64,000 bases of DNA from Saccopteryx bilineata (taxonomy: Eukaryota; Chordata; Mammalia; Chiroptera; Emballonuridae), in assembly GCF_036850765.1 (NCBI RefSeq), contig NC_089490.1, positions 295,598,982 through 295,662,981 on the forward strand, given 5' to 3'. A model generated the notes under the pieces. It saw only the letters and a list, made by a program, of their open reading frames with translations, ran no database searches and was not told where the DNA came from. Shown piece after piece: positions 11,660 through 22,135 of the stretch; positions within the stretch are counted from its first letter, which is position 1, and each line of letters opens with the position of its first letter. The translations under genes were made by a program, and so were the position numbers.

Positions 11660-12625
11660 ATTTCTTTTCTAGTACACAAGGAATATTCACAAAAATGTAT
11701 AATATATTAGGGCACAAAACAAGTCTCAATAATTCAAGAAGATAGAAATTATATCAAGTATTATTTATGACCACAATTATAAAACATCAGAAATCAATAC
11801 TGTAAGAAAAGCTGGAAAATTGACAAATATATGGAAATTAAACCACACACAATGGAGCAAAAAAAATTTTTTTTAAATAGAATTACCATATGATTCAGCA
11901 ATTCCACTTATGGGTATAGAGCCAACAAAAATGGAATCACTTCTCAAAGAGATATCTGCATGCTCATGGTCATTGAAGCATTATTTATAATAGCCAAGAC
12001 ATGGGAACAACCTAAAGATTGATTGATGGATGACTGAATAGAATAATGTTGTATAGATGTATATATAAAACAGAATATAATTTAACTAAAAAAGAAGAAA
12101 GAGGAAATCCTGACATTTGCAACATAGATAAGCTCTGAGAATATTTTTCTAAGTGAAATAAGTCAGATAGAAAATATTAATATAATTAGATCCCACTTAT
12201 ATAAGAAATCTGAAACAATAAAACCCATAGAAACAGAGCAGCCTGGTAGATGCTAAGGGTGGTGGGCATGTTTTGAGGAAGGGAGGAATTGGTAAAGTTG
12301 GTCAAAAGATACAAAGGTCCAATTATAAGTTCTGAAGGATGTAATTTGCAACATGGTGACTATAACTCACAATACTGTATTTTACGTTTGAAAACTACTG
12401 AGAGACTAGATCTGAAAAGTTCTCATCACACATGCACACATACAGACACACACACACACACACACACAGTTGTAGCTATGTGAAGTGATGGGTGTGTTTA
12501 CTAACCCTATTGTGGTAATCATTTCTCAGTATGTACATAGATCAAATTGCTATGTTGTATACCTTAAATCTACACAAAATTATATGTCAATTATATTTAA
12601 ATCAAGCTGGAAAAAGGAGAACTCA
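11660..12625 (+). mobile_element. L1 (LINE-1) 3' fragment with internal deletion
   Basis: Two L1 blocks in the same orientation. 11660-11855 is ORF2 DNA ('gggcacaaaacaagtctcaa', 'ggaaattaaaccacacac'). 11873-12625 is the end of ORF2 and the 3' UTR ('attaccatatgattcagc', 'tagccaagacatgggaac', 'agtgaaataagtcagatag', 'gttgtataccttaaatc'). The ORF2 region between them is missing, with an A/T-rich junction at 11860-11875. Many substitutions and no open frame; an old, dead copy. A CA microsatellite sits in the 3' UTR. Confidence 0.85.
12446..12468 (+). repeat. (CA)n microsatellite
   Basis: About 11 pure CA units inside the L1 3' UTR. Confidence 0.9.
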
Positions 12626-12669
12626 CTTTCAAGAGACTGAAAGTATTTCGGCAATGTAATTAACATAGC

Positions 12670-12910
12670 AAAGTTTCCTATAGCATTTACTATGTCCCAC
12701 ACACTGTCTTAAGAGAGCTTAACATATATTACTCATTTAATTCTCACAACAATCCTACAAAATAGATCTTATATATTCCTGATTTAACTGCTGAGGAAAA
12801 TGAGGCACAAAGAGGTTATCAGAATGCTTAGGGCCATATACCTAGTAAGGGGCAGTATGGGTTTAAAAATTAAACCCATATACTCTGGCTCCATAATGCC
12901 ATACTGCCTG
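12670..12910 (-). repeat. MIR SINE relic, inverted
   Basis: Reads 'ttaattctcacaacaatcctaca', 'gaggaaaatgaggcacaaagaggtta', 'acctagtaaggggcag' and 'ctctggctccataatgcc', the reverse-complement order of MIR. Old and placental-wide; no target duplication remains. Confidence 0.8.
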
Positions 12911-13004
12911 TCAATATGTCAAAAAGTATAAATATGCACATGGTAATATGGGAACACAGTGTAGATAAATCAAATTCAGATTCATTAAAAAGGGGTCGGA
13001 GAAG

Positions 13005-13200
13005 TTATAATAACTAATATACTACACATTAACACATATTGTACTTATTGACTATGTTCTAAGTACCTTACATGTGTTGACCAATTTCAAACTCACAAAA
13101 TCCCAATGATGTTGATGCCATTATTATCACAATTTACTAATCAGGAAAATAAAGAGTTTAGTAACTTATTCAAGATTTCATAACTATTAAGTGGTTAAAG
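13005..13200 (-). repeat. Second MIR SINE relic, inverted
   Basis: Carries 'tgttctaagtaccttacatgtg', 'aactcacaaaatccca', 'caggaaaataaagagtttagtaactt' and 'ctattaagtgg', again the reverse-complement order of MIR. Only about 100 bp separate it from the previous copy. Confidence 0.7.
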
Positions 13201-13247
13201 CTTCTGTAAGAGACAGAGTAGACCTTAGTCTTAAAAAGAATTTAAGG

Positions 13248-13432
13248 CCTGACCTGTGGTGGCGCAGTGGATAAAGCATCAACCTGGAAATGCTGAGGTC
13301 GCCGGTTCGAAACCCTGGGCTTGCCTGGTCAGGGCACATGTGGGAGTTGATGCTTCTGGCTCCTCCCCCCTCCTATCTATCTATCTCTCTCTCTCCTCTC
13401 TAAAAATGAATAAATAAAATTAAAAAAAAAAA
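13248..13432 (+). mobile_element. Rhin-1-type short SINE
   Basis: Head 'cctgacctgtggtggcgcag', B box 'ggttcgaaaccctggg', a 'tgatgcttctggctcctc' segment, a CT-rich stretch and a poly(A) tail. It is flanked by about 15 bp of duplicated target (aaaagaatttaagg at both ends, near 13234-13247 and 13435-13448). The clean flanks and intact promoter boxes suggest a fairly young insertion. Confidence 0.9.
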
Positions 13433-13704
13433 AAAAAAGAATTTAAGGAACATTAGCCAAGCAGCCACAAAGTGACCAGGAACATGGGTGACAAGATAAC
13501 CTGTGCGAGATGATTGAGGCAAAGTCCACGTGGAAACGTGCAAATGTCCCCAGCAGATGAGACGATGAGGTGTGAGACGTGGATTGGGAACTATTAGAAA
13601 AAGCAGACCAAGAAGGGATAAGTGTTCCATACTTAGATTTTTAACTCTGGTAATAAAGGGCTTTGATGGGCATTTAGACAATGGACAGACATGGCCATTA
13701 TTCT

Positions 13705-14037
13705 TTTTTTTTTTTTACAGAGGCAGAGAGAGAGTCAGAGAGAGGGATAGACAGACAGGAACAGAGAGAGAGATGAGAAGCATCTCTGTGTTTTTCATTG
13801 CACATTGCGACACCTTAGTTGTTTATTGATTGCTTTCTCATATGCGCCTTGACTGTGGGCCTTCAGCAGACCGAGTAACCCCTTGCTTGAGCCAGCAACC
13901 TTGGGTCCAAGCTGGTGACCTTTGCTCAAGCCAGATGAGCCCACACTCAAGCTGGTGAGCTCGGGGTCTCAAACCTGGGTCCTTCTACATCCCAGTCCAA
14001 TGAATGCTCTATCCACTGCACTAATGCCTGGTCAGGC
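13705..14037 (-). mobile_element. Rhin-type long SINE, inverted
   Basis: Poly-T at the left and, on the minus strand, a 'gcctgaccaggcattagtgcag' head followed by the repeated 'caagctggtgac / gcttgagcc' body found in the long SINE form. It is flanked by a perfect 17-bp duplication, gacatggccattattct, at 13688-13704 and 14038-14054. A perfect duplication means a recent insertion relative to most of the window. Confidence 0.93.
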
Positions 14038-14054
14038 GACATGGCCATTATTCT

Positions 14055-14738
14055 AATTTCACATAGTACACTGATGATTGTAGATGAATCTTAAAGGACC
14101 TTAGAAGCTGTACAGAAGAGTTATAGAATTCTAAAATGACAGTGATGGTAGACAACCAACAAACTAGCAATGAAGTAAAACTAGAAGGATTGCTTTACTC
14201 AGACCATAGTCCCTTCTCTTTCCGAATGCTTGCTTGATCATTCAAGCCACCACTCACCCACAGCTGTTTCCTCCCACTTCCTTTCTAGAACATTAGAGAG
14301 TCACTCTGTTAAAAGCTGACTTCCCTATCTTTACTGAGTTCTACTCAACTCCTGGTTGCCAAGAATCTTGCACTAAATTACTATTTCTTAGGGCTCCCAC
14401 TAAAAATTATATTCTTTACCAAAAATATATATACATATAATAGAATTAAAAGTTTGAATAAAACAAAAATGGCTGAACTTTCTATGGATTCTGTGATTCC
14501 CAATTCTGTTTTTTATTCATGTATAAAGAATCAGAGAATGGTGTTCTTGCTTTTTCCCAGATATGTCCAACGTAGTTTGGGTACATGGATAAAAAACCCA
14601 ATGTCTGCATTTCAGGAGTTTGTACTAAAAGGAAAGATATTGTTTTACAAAGTGGAAATAAAAATTTAAATAGTAAAATATTAAACAAAAATATTTAAAC
14701 ATGATTCAATGGCAGAGATTGGCATGACTTGCTTTAGG
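14055..14738. other. unique DNA, no gene recognised
   Basis: Two overlapping ORFs on opposite strands (14454-14669 and 14482-14688) have no recognisable feature. Confidence 0.5.
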
Positions 14739-15035
14739 CTAAAAGTAAACATGAATACTAGTGGCTTAACCAAAAAAGGGTTTATTTTTATGACACAATT
14801 AGAAATCGAAGGTTAGGCAGATCAAACAAGAAATAAAGAACCCAGGATCCATCTAGCTTTGTTTTTCTAAGCATGTGATTGTCACCCTCAAGGTTACAAG
14901 ATGCTTGTCTACCTTCAGGCATCTGACATGCATGCTTTACATTTGTGGCAAAAAGTGGAGAAAGAAAAGGCATAAGTCCCTTTTTGTCCAGAAAACAATG
15001 TTCCCCATCAGCTAACCCTTTTGACTTTTTTATTT
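14739..15035. repeat. Probable ancient interspersed repeat
   Basis: The run 'gggtttatttttatgacac', 'aagaacccaggatccatctagc', 'agcatgtgattgtcaccctcaaggtt' has the look of an old placental dispersed repeat. I cannot name its family. The 61-residue minus ORF at 14788-14973 falls inside it. Confidence 0.35.
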
Positions 15036-15039
15036 CAGC

Positions 15040-15810
15040 TCATTGCCCAAAACTGCTCTGAAAAGAGTCTGGCAAAGTGAAAACATTTACCTCTAGTATA
15101 GAGTATGGCTCCATTAAAATCAGGATTTCACTGGTAAAGAAAAAGGTAAGCATGGATATCGAGTAAGTAATTAGCTGGATCCACCACCATGAGAAACACA
15201 TGCAACTGAAGAATAGACAGAGATGAGAACACAGCAAGGGCGCAGAAAGGGGCATCATGAGTAGCATGTGAGAGCAGGGTGCCCCAGAAGCATCAAATGC
15301 AGCCTCAAGTGTCAAGAAGAGGATGACAGAAATACAGCCACTGCGTATAACAATCAGGACACCACTGGGGATGTCCAGATGTCCGAATATAAATAGCACT
15401 ATACCATTAAGGGAAGTATTCAAACAATTTAGTTTATTCCAAAGTGTGAACACTAAAATAAACAGCATTAATATACCTGATACAAAGATGTACAGCGAGG
15501 TTAGGGTGAGAGTTTATCCAAAAGGGCCTGGCACAAATAACTTCACAGTCCATCCAAAGAGAGCCTGATGTGATGTTCCGTGGGCTACTCTCCCTTAGTT
15601 TATTACACTGGTCCCTGCCTTACTGGGCCCATGTGAGAGGATAAAGCAGACTGTTTCCTTTATAATTTCCTGTCCTGAAGCAGCATTATCATCTACTGCA
15701 ATGACAGACAATGAAAAGAGGGTCATCCCTCCTTCCATTACATACTCTGTAGCTGTGTTCTCTTCCTTCTGCCTCTGAATTATAGAAATCATGCTATATA
15801 ATTGCAAGGT
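15040..15810 (-). other. Unrecognised degenerate hydrophobic ORF region
   Basis: On the minus strand a 142-residue ORF (15468-15040) encodes three or four hydrophobic stretches, and a second ORF (15807-15595) lies just upstream in another frame. Together they could be a worn pseudogene of a multi-pass membrane protein broken by frameshifts and stops. I do not recognise the family. Hydrophobic ORFs also arise by chance from the strand opposite A-rich DNA, so this could be nothing. There is no poly(A) tail and no target duplication that I can see. Confidence 0.2.
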
Positions 15811-16002
15811 AGGTGGTCAATACATCAGATAGGCTGCTTTTATAAGCAACACACTCTATTTAAATAGCTCTCATAATTTGCATCCTAAATAATAATAATT
15901 TGTATATTTTTAATTTATTCTAAAAGAAAAGGCATTGGGACACTATCATTTTTATCTCCTGAGATCATTTTGGGAGCAAAATTTTGCTTTTCTTTTTAAA
16001 AC

Positions 16003-16172
16003 ATTTTTTTAAAGTTTATTTATTTATTTATTTAGAGAGATCAGTTTGTTATTCCACTTAGTTGTGCATTCACTAGTTGCTTCTTGAAGGTGCTCTGACT
16101 AGAAATCAAACCTGCAACTTTGACATATTGGAACAACACTCTAACCAATTGCACTAAGTGGCCAGGGTCCGA
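16003..16172 (-). mobile_element. Old tRNA-derived SINE, inverted
   Basis: T/A-rich left end with a (ttta)n tail, then 'ctagaaatcaaacctgcaac' (worn B box) and 'aagtggccagggtcc' (inverted head). It is more degraded than the adjacent Ves-like copy. Confidence 0.65.
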
Positions 16173-16227
16173 AAATCTGCTTTTGAGCATTTTAATGTCT
16201 CTTCTGGTTGAAAATAAGCAATCTTTT

Positions 16228-16612
16228 GTTTGTTCGTTTGTTTGTTTGTTTATATTTTTCTGAGGTTGGAAACGGGAGGCAGTCAGACAGACTCCCGCAT
16301 GCGCCCAACCGGGATCCACCCGGCACGCCCACCAGGGGGCGATGCTCTGCCCATCTGGGGCGTCGCTCTGTTGCAACCAGAGCCATTCTAGTGCCTGAGG
16401 CAGAGGCCATGGAGTCATCCTCAGCGCCCGGGCCAACTTTGCTCCAATGGAGCCTTGGCTGCGGGAGGGGAAGAGAGAGACAGAGAGGAAGGAAAGGGGG
16501 AGGGGTGGAGAAGCAGATGGGTGCTACTCCTGTGTGCCCTGGCTGGAAATCGAACCTGGGACTCCTGCATGCCAGGCCAACGCTCTACCACTGAGCCAAC
16601 CGGCCAGGGCTT
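16228..16612 (-). mobile_element. Ves-like SINE, full length, inverted
   Basis: Full-length inverted copy. On the minus strand it has the head 'gccctggccggttggctcag', a recognisable B box, the CT-rich region and the right half ending 'cagaaaaatata', followed by a (caaa)n tail. Flanked by an 18-bp duplication, gaaaataagcaatctttt, at 16210-16227 and 16614-16631. The several ORFs of 70-130 residues on both strands here (for example 16041-16436, 16192-16410, 16208-16594, 16421-16774, 16455-16787) derive from this GC-rich SINE and are not genes. Confidence 0.95.
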
Positions 16613-16631
16613 AGAAAATAAGCAATCTTTT

Positions 16632-18639
16632 AATAAGGAAAATATCTGTATAAATATTACATTAATTTTCTTGAATTTATCCTGCATAAAGTGCCCTAAC
16701 TTCCAATACACAGAATACTCTCTATATTCAGAATTATTAAAAGTCCAATTTGTTACTTTAAGTATATTTTGCATGTATATATCTTAACAAACTTTCATGT
16801 TAGAGATAAAAAGTTATTTTTTCAGATTTCACTTTAGTACAGAAGCTCAAATATCTCCCACATTTTTGAGTCTATTAAAATTTATCAAACGTATTGATTT
16901 CTTTAGCCTCGAATGGTAACTAAAACAAAAAATATTTCCAACTAATTATTTTAAGGGATGTCTACAACATGCACCATCTGTTGGGTTTAGCCTTTTAAGA
17001 GAACATTTTCACCCCAAATGGTTTGTTTCCCCTTTATCACATTTAGAAAAAAAATCTTGAAATATAGTAGCTTTAGAATAGTACAGTCAACTGAATTTAG
17101 GTAAAGACTAAATTCAGTTATGAGAAAACAGAAAATTTTTGTAAACAAACAAGAACAACAACAACAAAAAAACCTGTTAAATTAAAATCTATGGAAATGC
17201 ATTCTAGCTCTGTCCCAGCTCAGGGGCCCTTCGAGGGTGTCTAGACACCTTGCTGTGTGAGAAATAATTAGAGAAAAGATATCACAGCTGATGATGTTCA
17301 GATCTTGTCAAGCACCAGTTTCTCCAAATATTGAGATTATCAAATGGAAGAAGTAGGAAGAACCAAAAGAAAGGGTGAATTTCAGCCCACTGCAGAAGGG
17401 AATTTACTACCATTATGAATATCCAAATATTAAATTAAATAGTGAATTCCTTTTTATTTGAAGAGATCAAACACTTGAAAACCAACTTAACAATTGTTGG
17501 TTAAATTATCCTTTATAAGAGAGCCACCTCCTTACACAACCCTTGAGGTATCATTCATATTTTTGTCTGTGTGAATGGCATCCCATTGGCCCAGCTCTTT
17601 AAAATAGTTTAGAAAAATGTCCCTCTTGGGTAAGAAGATGAAGGTAATGTAAGTCACTTGAATGCAAATAATGCAGTTAAATAAGAGAATGAGAGGGAAG
17701 ATATAACATAATGACCTACCAGATCTGTGGTTTAAAAGAAAAGAGATTAGCCCGATAAAAGTCCAAGATTTCAAAATTGTGTAATCCAAAAACAGTGGCT
17801 TATTTTACAGTGAGGGAATTTGGAATAGGGAATCAGTTTGGGGGGAAGTCAAGAATAAATCATGCTCCTGGATGATGGCATGGAGTCCCATGGAGATGTG
17901 TCTAAATTTTATCACCCTATAAGACTGCATGCAACCTTACTGAACATTCTGGCTCTCTCGTACCTTTTATTTTATCCTCCACTAACACTAACAAGAGTTG
18001 TCACAAAGTAGAATTCAAAACACACTTGCTGAATTGAACTCATGATGTTTTACATCATACGCTGGTTTAAATCCACATATCTCTAGCCAGAATCTCCATG
18101 TGTAAATTGTACCATTGGCATGGAAAGAGACTGGAAACCTGCATTTTGCCAACCACTAGAATATCATTCAAAAAATTATAGCTTCTGTGGACGAAATGAG
18201 TTAATATCCTGCCAAATCGAAAGAAATGTGTTTTCTCCATGTTGCCAAGAGATTAATTTAAATGCTTGTGGTCTCATTCAATCAGAATTACATTTGACCA
18301 AAGTTGCAGTTTCATCAAAGAATGTTATAAACAAGAGCACAAGCAAAATTTCTACTAGTCATGTTTGAGATAGGTATAGAAATGAAACTTAGATTATATA
18401 AAGGCAAGAAAAAAATGTTGCAGAACATAAACTTGAGACTGAGTGTTTAATAACAGATGCTTCAAATTTTAAATATGAAATTTTCTTCATTGTAGATATA
18501 TCTACAGATAAGCAAAATATTATTATATTAATTATTGAAGTCCAGTTTGAGTTTCAATACATACCATAGTATTTAAAAAGTGTTTCTTAAATGTACATGA
18601 TGAATTCATTTATTTCACAAATATATATTACAAATCATG
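16632..18639. other. AT-rich unique DNA
   Basis: No gene recognised. The 85-residue minus ORF at 17532-17789 and the 82-residue plus ORF at 18120-18368 have no recognisable domain. Confidence 0.5.
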
Positions 18640-19870
18640 AAATTTACTGCTTAGTGAGAGAGATAAAATCAATCCCATAAAAGCATAGATATGTTCATGT
18701 ACAAATTGTGAAAAGGTTAAAGGGGCTAGAAAGGGTTAGCATTGGGAGCCAAGTCAGTTTATAAAAAGATTTCTGTTCTAGACTAAAAGGGGAAGAGACC
18801 AGAATCTTATATTTCAGATCACCATTATATTTGAACACATTGCACAGTGCCAGATATAGTAAATTGAACTTGGGACTAAAATTTGAAGAGTAAGTAGGAA
18901 TTAACCAGGTAAAATCTAAAGCTGAGAGTGAGTGCAATGAAGAAACTTCCTGGTTAAAGGGGACATATGGAAGATTCCTAGATGAGAGGAAAATGGTGCA
19001 TTTGAGGAACTTTCAGAACACCAGAGTAGTGAGGAAAAGAAAGCTAGTGGGAGATGTAAGACACGGAGACCATGCATGGCTTTTATAGTTCATGGTACAG
19101 ATCGTGACCATTATCTTGAAAATAATGAGAAATGATCAAATGTTTTTAAGGAATAAAGCCTTGTAATATTTGCTTCTGTGAAAACATCATCATAGTTGCA
19201 AGGCAAATAATAATAATAATAATGTGAATTAATGGTAACTAAATGGATGTAGTTACTAAGCTATTGCGAGCAAGAGCTAATGGCAGCTGAGACCAGGGTG
19301 TTAATAGCGATAAAAAGAAATGAATGAATTTAGGGACTAATAAGTCAAATTTACTTTTAGTAAGTGGCAGACACTATTTTTCAGTTACAAACAACAAAAA
19401 GGCAATTCCCTTGAGAAGCTTAGATTCTCGTTTGGGGGAAATGTAACACATCTGTAAAAAACATCATAATAGATATGTATCAGATATGAGCTTATAAAAG
19501 ATACACAGTAATATGCAGAGAACAGTAGAGGCGGGTGAGCTACTCCTTCAGATACAGTGCTCAAGAAAAGTCTTGTTTAAGGAGGTGATGTTTGAGATGA
19601 GATGCGAATAAAATATAAGATCCAGCCACGGAAAGGCAGAGGGAAAAGCAAGTGTGCAGTCTTCTGGTAGAACTCGTCTTGGTTTATTAAAAGAAGGGCA
19701 GGCAGGCCAGCGTACCTGGAACAGAGCACAGAAGAAAGTTGATTGGGATGTGGTTGGAGAGACAGCACTCACTGTGATAGGAAACACAGGAGGATGCCTG
19801 AATTGGGTCAGAAGGCTATGGGTAGACATGTTGAGTTTAAGATCAAATATCTAAAATCAGAGACTTTTAA
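18640..19870. repeat. Possible ancient dispersed repeat remnants
   Basis: Phrases such as 'ccatgcatggcttttatagttc' (near 19069), 'agcttagattctcgtttgggggaaa' (19419), 'gaggtgatgtttgagatgagatgcg' (19581) and 'ggcagagggaaaagcaagtgtg' (19636) have the wording of a common old mammalian dispersed repeat (L2-age). Boundaries cannot be read by eye. ORFs at 18695-18937, 19548-19829 and 19654-19854 lie inside. Confidence 0.3.
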
Positions 19871-21348
19871 GAAAGCACAACAGGTCTATGCAATATTAAA
19901 GTTTTAAAAAGTCTGAGATCAAAATATTAATTTCAAAATCCATGTCATAAAGATGGTAAATTAAACTATGGATACAAAGAAGATACTCTAGGGAGATTAC
20001 ACAGAAAACAAAAGGGAGCAAAGGATGGAGTTGAGGAATTTCAACACTTAATGAAATGTTGCCACTTGGGTGGAGACATCTTTTGAGCATTTGGATTGGG
20101 GATAAAATTGGAAAAAGTAGACGGTAGGTGAAAAATTGATTCTGAGATAGGTTTGGTTTGGTTTTGTGTTTGATTTTATCTTTCAAGAGGAAGATACTTA
20201 GGCATGTTTATATGCTGAGAAGCATCAGAATATATGGTTAAAGAAATTAAGTCAAAGATATTACTAATAGCCAGTACAGAGACATTTCAGTTCTTGTCAT
20301 TAATTGTTTTAGTAATTGCTCCTACTGAATATATACAAAATCTAAGTGAAACTATTTTATATAAATGAAAATTCTCATTGTTATCAGAATTGTCGTTATT
20401 TTATTTTTCAAAATAGTCTCAAAAATAAGTGAAAATGTTTACATTTGATACATACTATATACATCTCTACATACATAATATTTTTTATATATTTCATATA
20501 TATGATCTTATTTCTTAGATTTGGCTTTATTGTTTAATTTCATCACAATATTTCACCTTGTGCATTTATTTTAAATATTGATATTTTATTTAAAGTTGTA
20601 AAATTTCAACTTTTTCTTTCCTTTCAAATGATTAAGAATTTATAGAAAGAAAAAAGAAACAAGAAAAAATTCTAAATAAATTTCAGCCATCAGTTTTCTC
20701 TGAATAAATTTGAACTAAAAAAAATCAATTCATAGCTATATTCACTAAATCTTCATAATGGTTTTATGGTTAATATGACTAAAAATGAATGACTAGAAAA
20801 ATCAATGAGAAAGAAAATCAATGAGAAATAAAATCTCATCCAGATGTCGCTCATCAATGTTGTAGTCTGAAAAGGGAAAGTATTCAAAATTCCTAAAGGA
20901 TCATTTAAAATAAAACAAAGAATGTACTATATGTATATTATTTCTATAAACAATAATGTGACAGTATTAACATTATTGATTTTTAAACCTTCTCTCTTGT
21001 AAGGATACAATGCATGCAAATTATTTTGAAATTTGACTGACAAGATAAGGAGTTTGAATTTTAGACTGTATCACACAGAAAAACCTCTGAGATGTTTGAC
21101 CAACAAATGAAAGGTGCATGATAAGGTGTAAGGTTGCTTGGCATTATTAAAGATTAATTTAATGTTCAGTTATTCAGTTAAGAAATATTTATTGAGTGTC
21201 TCCTGCATACCAGACAAGGTTTGAAAAGGTTAATCATGGGCCAAATGCCTGAAATACTGCTGTTTCAAATCTTGAAAGTCAAGTCCTCTGCATCCTGATT
21301 TCTCTATCCAAAACTGAATGCTGTAGGTATTTTTTGTAAACATTCTAT
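19871..21348. other. AT-rich unique DNA
   Basis: Very AT-rich. No gene or clear repeat, apart from L2/MIR-like words at 21165-21230 ('gaaatatttattgagtgtctcctgcatacc'). Confidence 0.5.
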
Positions 21349-21361
21349 GAGACTGGAATTC

Positions 21362-21700
21362 TTTTTTTAAGTGAGAGGAGGGGAGATAGAGAGACAGATT
21401 CCTGCATGTGCCCCAACCAGGATTCACCCAGCAACCCCCATCTAGGGCCGATACTTGAATAACCGAGCTATCTTCAGTGCCAAAGGCTGACGCTTGGACC
21501 AAGTAAGCTATCCTTAGCACCCAAGGCTAAACCTCAAACCAGTTGAGCCCCTGGCTGCGAGAGGGGAAGAGACAGAGAAAGGGGAGAAGGAGGGGAAGAG
21601 TAGCAAATGGTCACTTCTTATTGTATGCCCTGACCAGATTTGAACCCACAAAGCCCGCACACTGGGCCATGTGCTATCCACTGATACAGCTGGCCAGGGC
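21362..21700 (-). mobile_element. Ves-like SINE, diverged, inverted
   Basis: Inverted Ves-like body ending 'cagctggccagggc', with a short poly-T at 21362-21368. The duplicated target 'agactggaatt' flanks it (21350-21360 and 21702-21712). The head and B box carry more changes than in the copies at 16.2, 49.0 or 55.3 kb. ORFs at 21230-21520, 21514-21702 and 21543-21740 overlap it. Confidence 0.88.
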
Positions 21701-21714
21701 AAGACTGGAATTTA

Positions 21715-22135
21715 ACCAAGGTGTAATCTGCAAGGAGTGATTATTGCATACTCACAAACTCACACATGGCAACTGCTTGCTTACGAGACAGCCAGATCTG
21801 GACAATGTGGAATGTTGTTCACATATTCTCCCACTGATTGGTCAATGACAAATGCTAGAGATGTGACTGAAAAATGGACCAGAGACATACAGTCCATTGG
21901 ACCAGAGACTGTCTGGAGCCATGATTTAACATGCCTCATATTTTAAGAAGTAAAGAATTTGTCCTTGAAAAGACCAATCAAGTAATGATAAGCTCACAGA
22001 AAAGGATAAATAAACCTTGAGATTCACCAAACCAAACGGTGACTGAGCAAGCCGCTGACTGACACAGCAGTGTGGGTGGTGTCAGGCCTCAAGACCAGAG
22101 CAAACCCCAGATAGTTCAATGTTTGGTACCAGAAA
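21715..22135 (+). mobile_element. Possible LTR end with primer-binding-site-like word
   Basis: A TATA-like 'ggataaataaacc' near 22003 is followed about 110 bp on by '...agttca', then 'tggtaccagaaag' at 22121-22133. That arrangement (LTR ending CA, short spacer, TGG-starting primer site) resembles the 3' edge of an endogenous retrovirus LTR. No gag or pol reading frame follows and the 5' end is not identified, so the call is weak. It could be chance. Confidence 0.2.
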
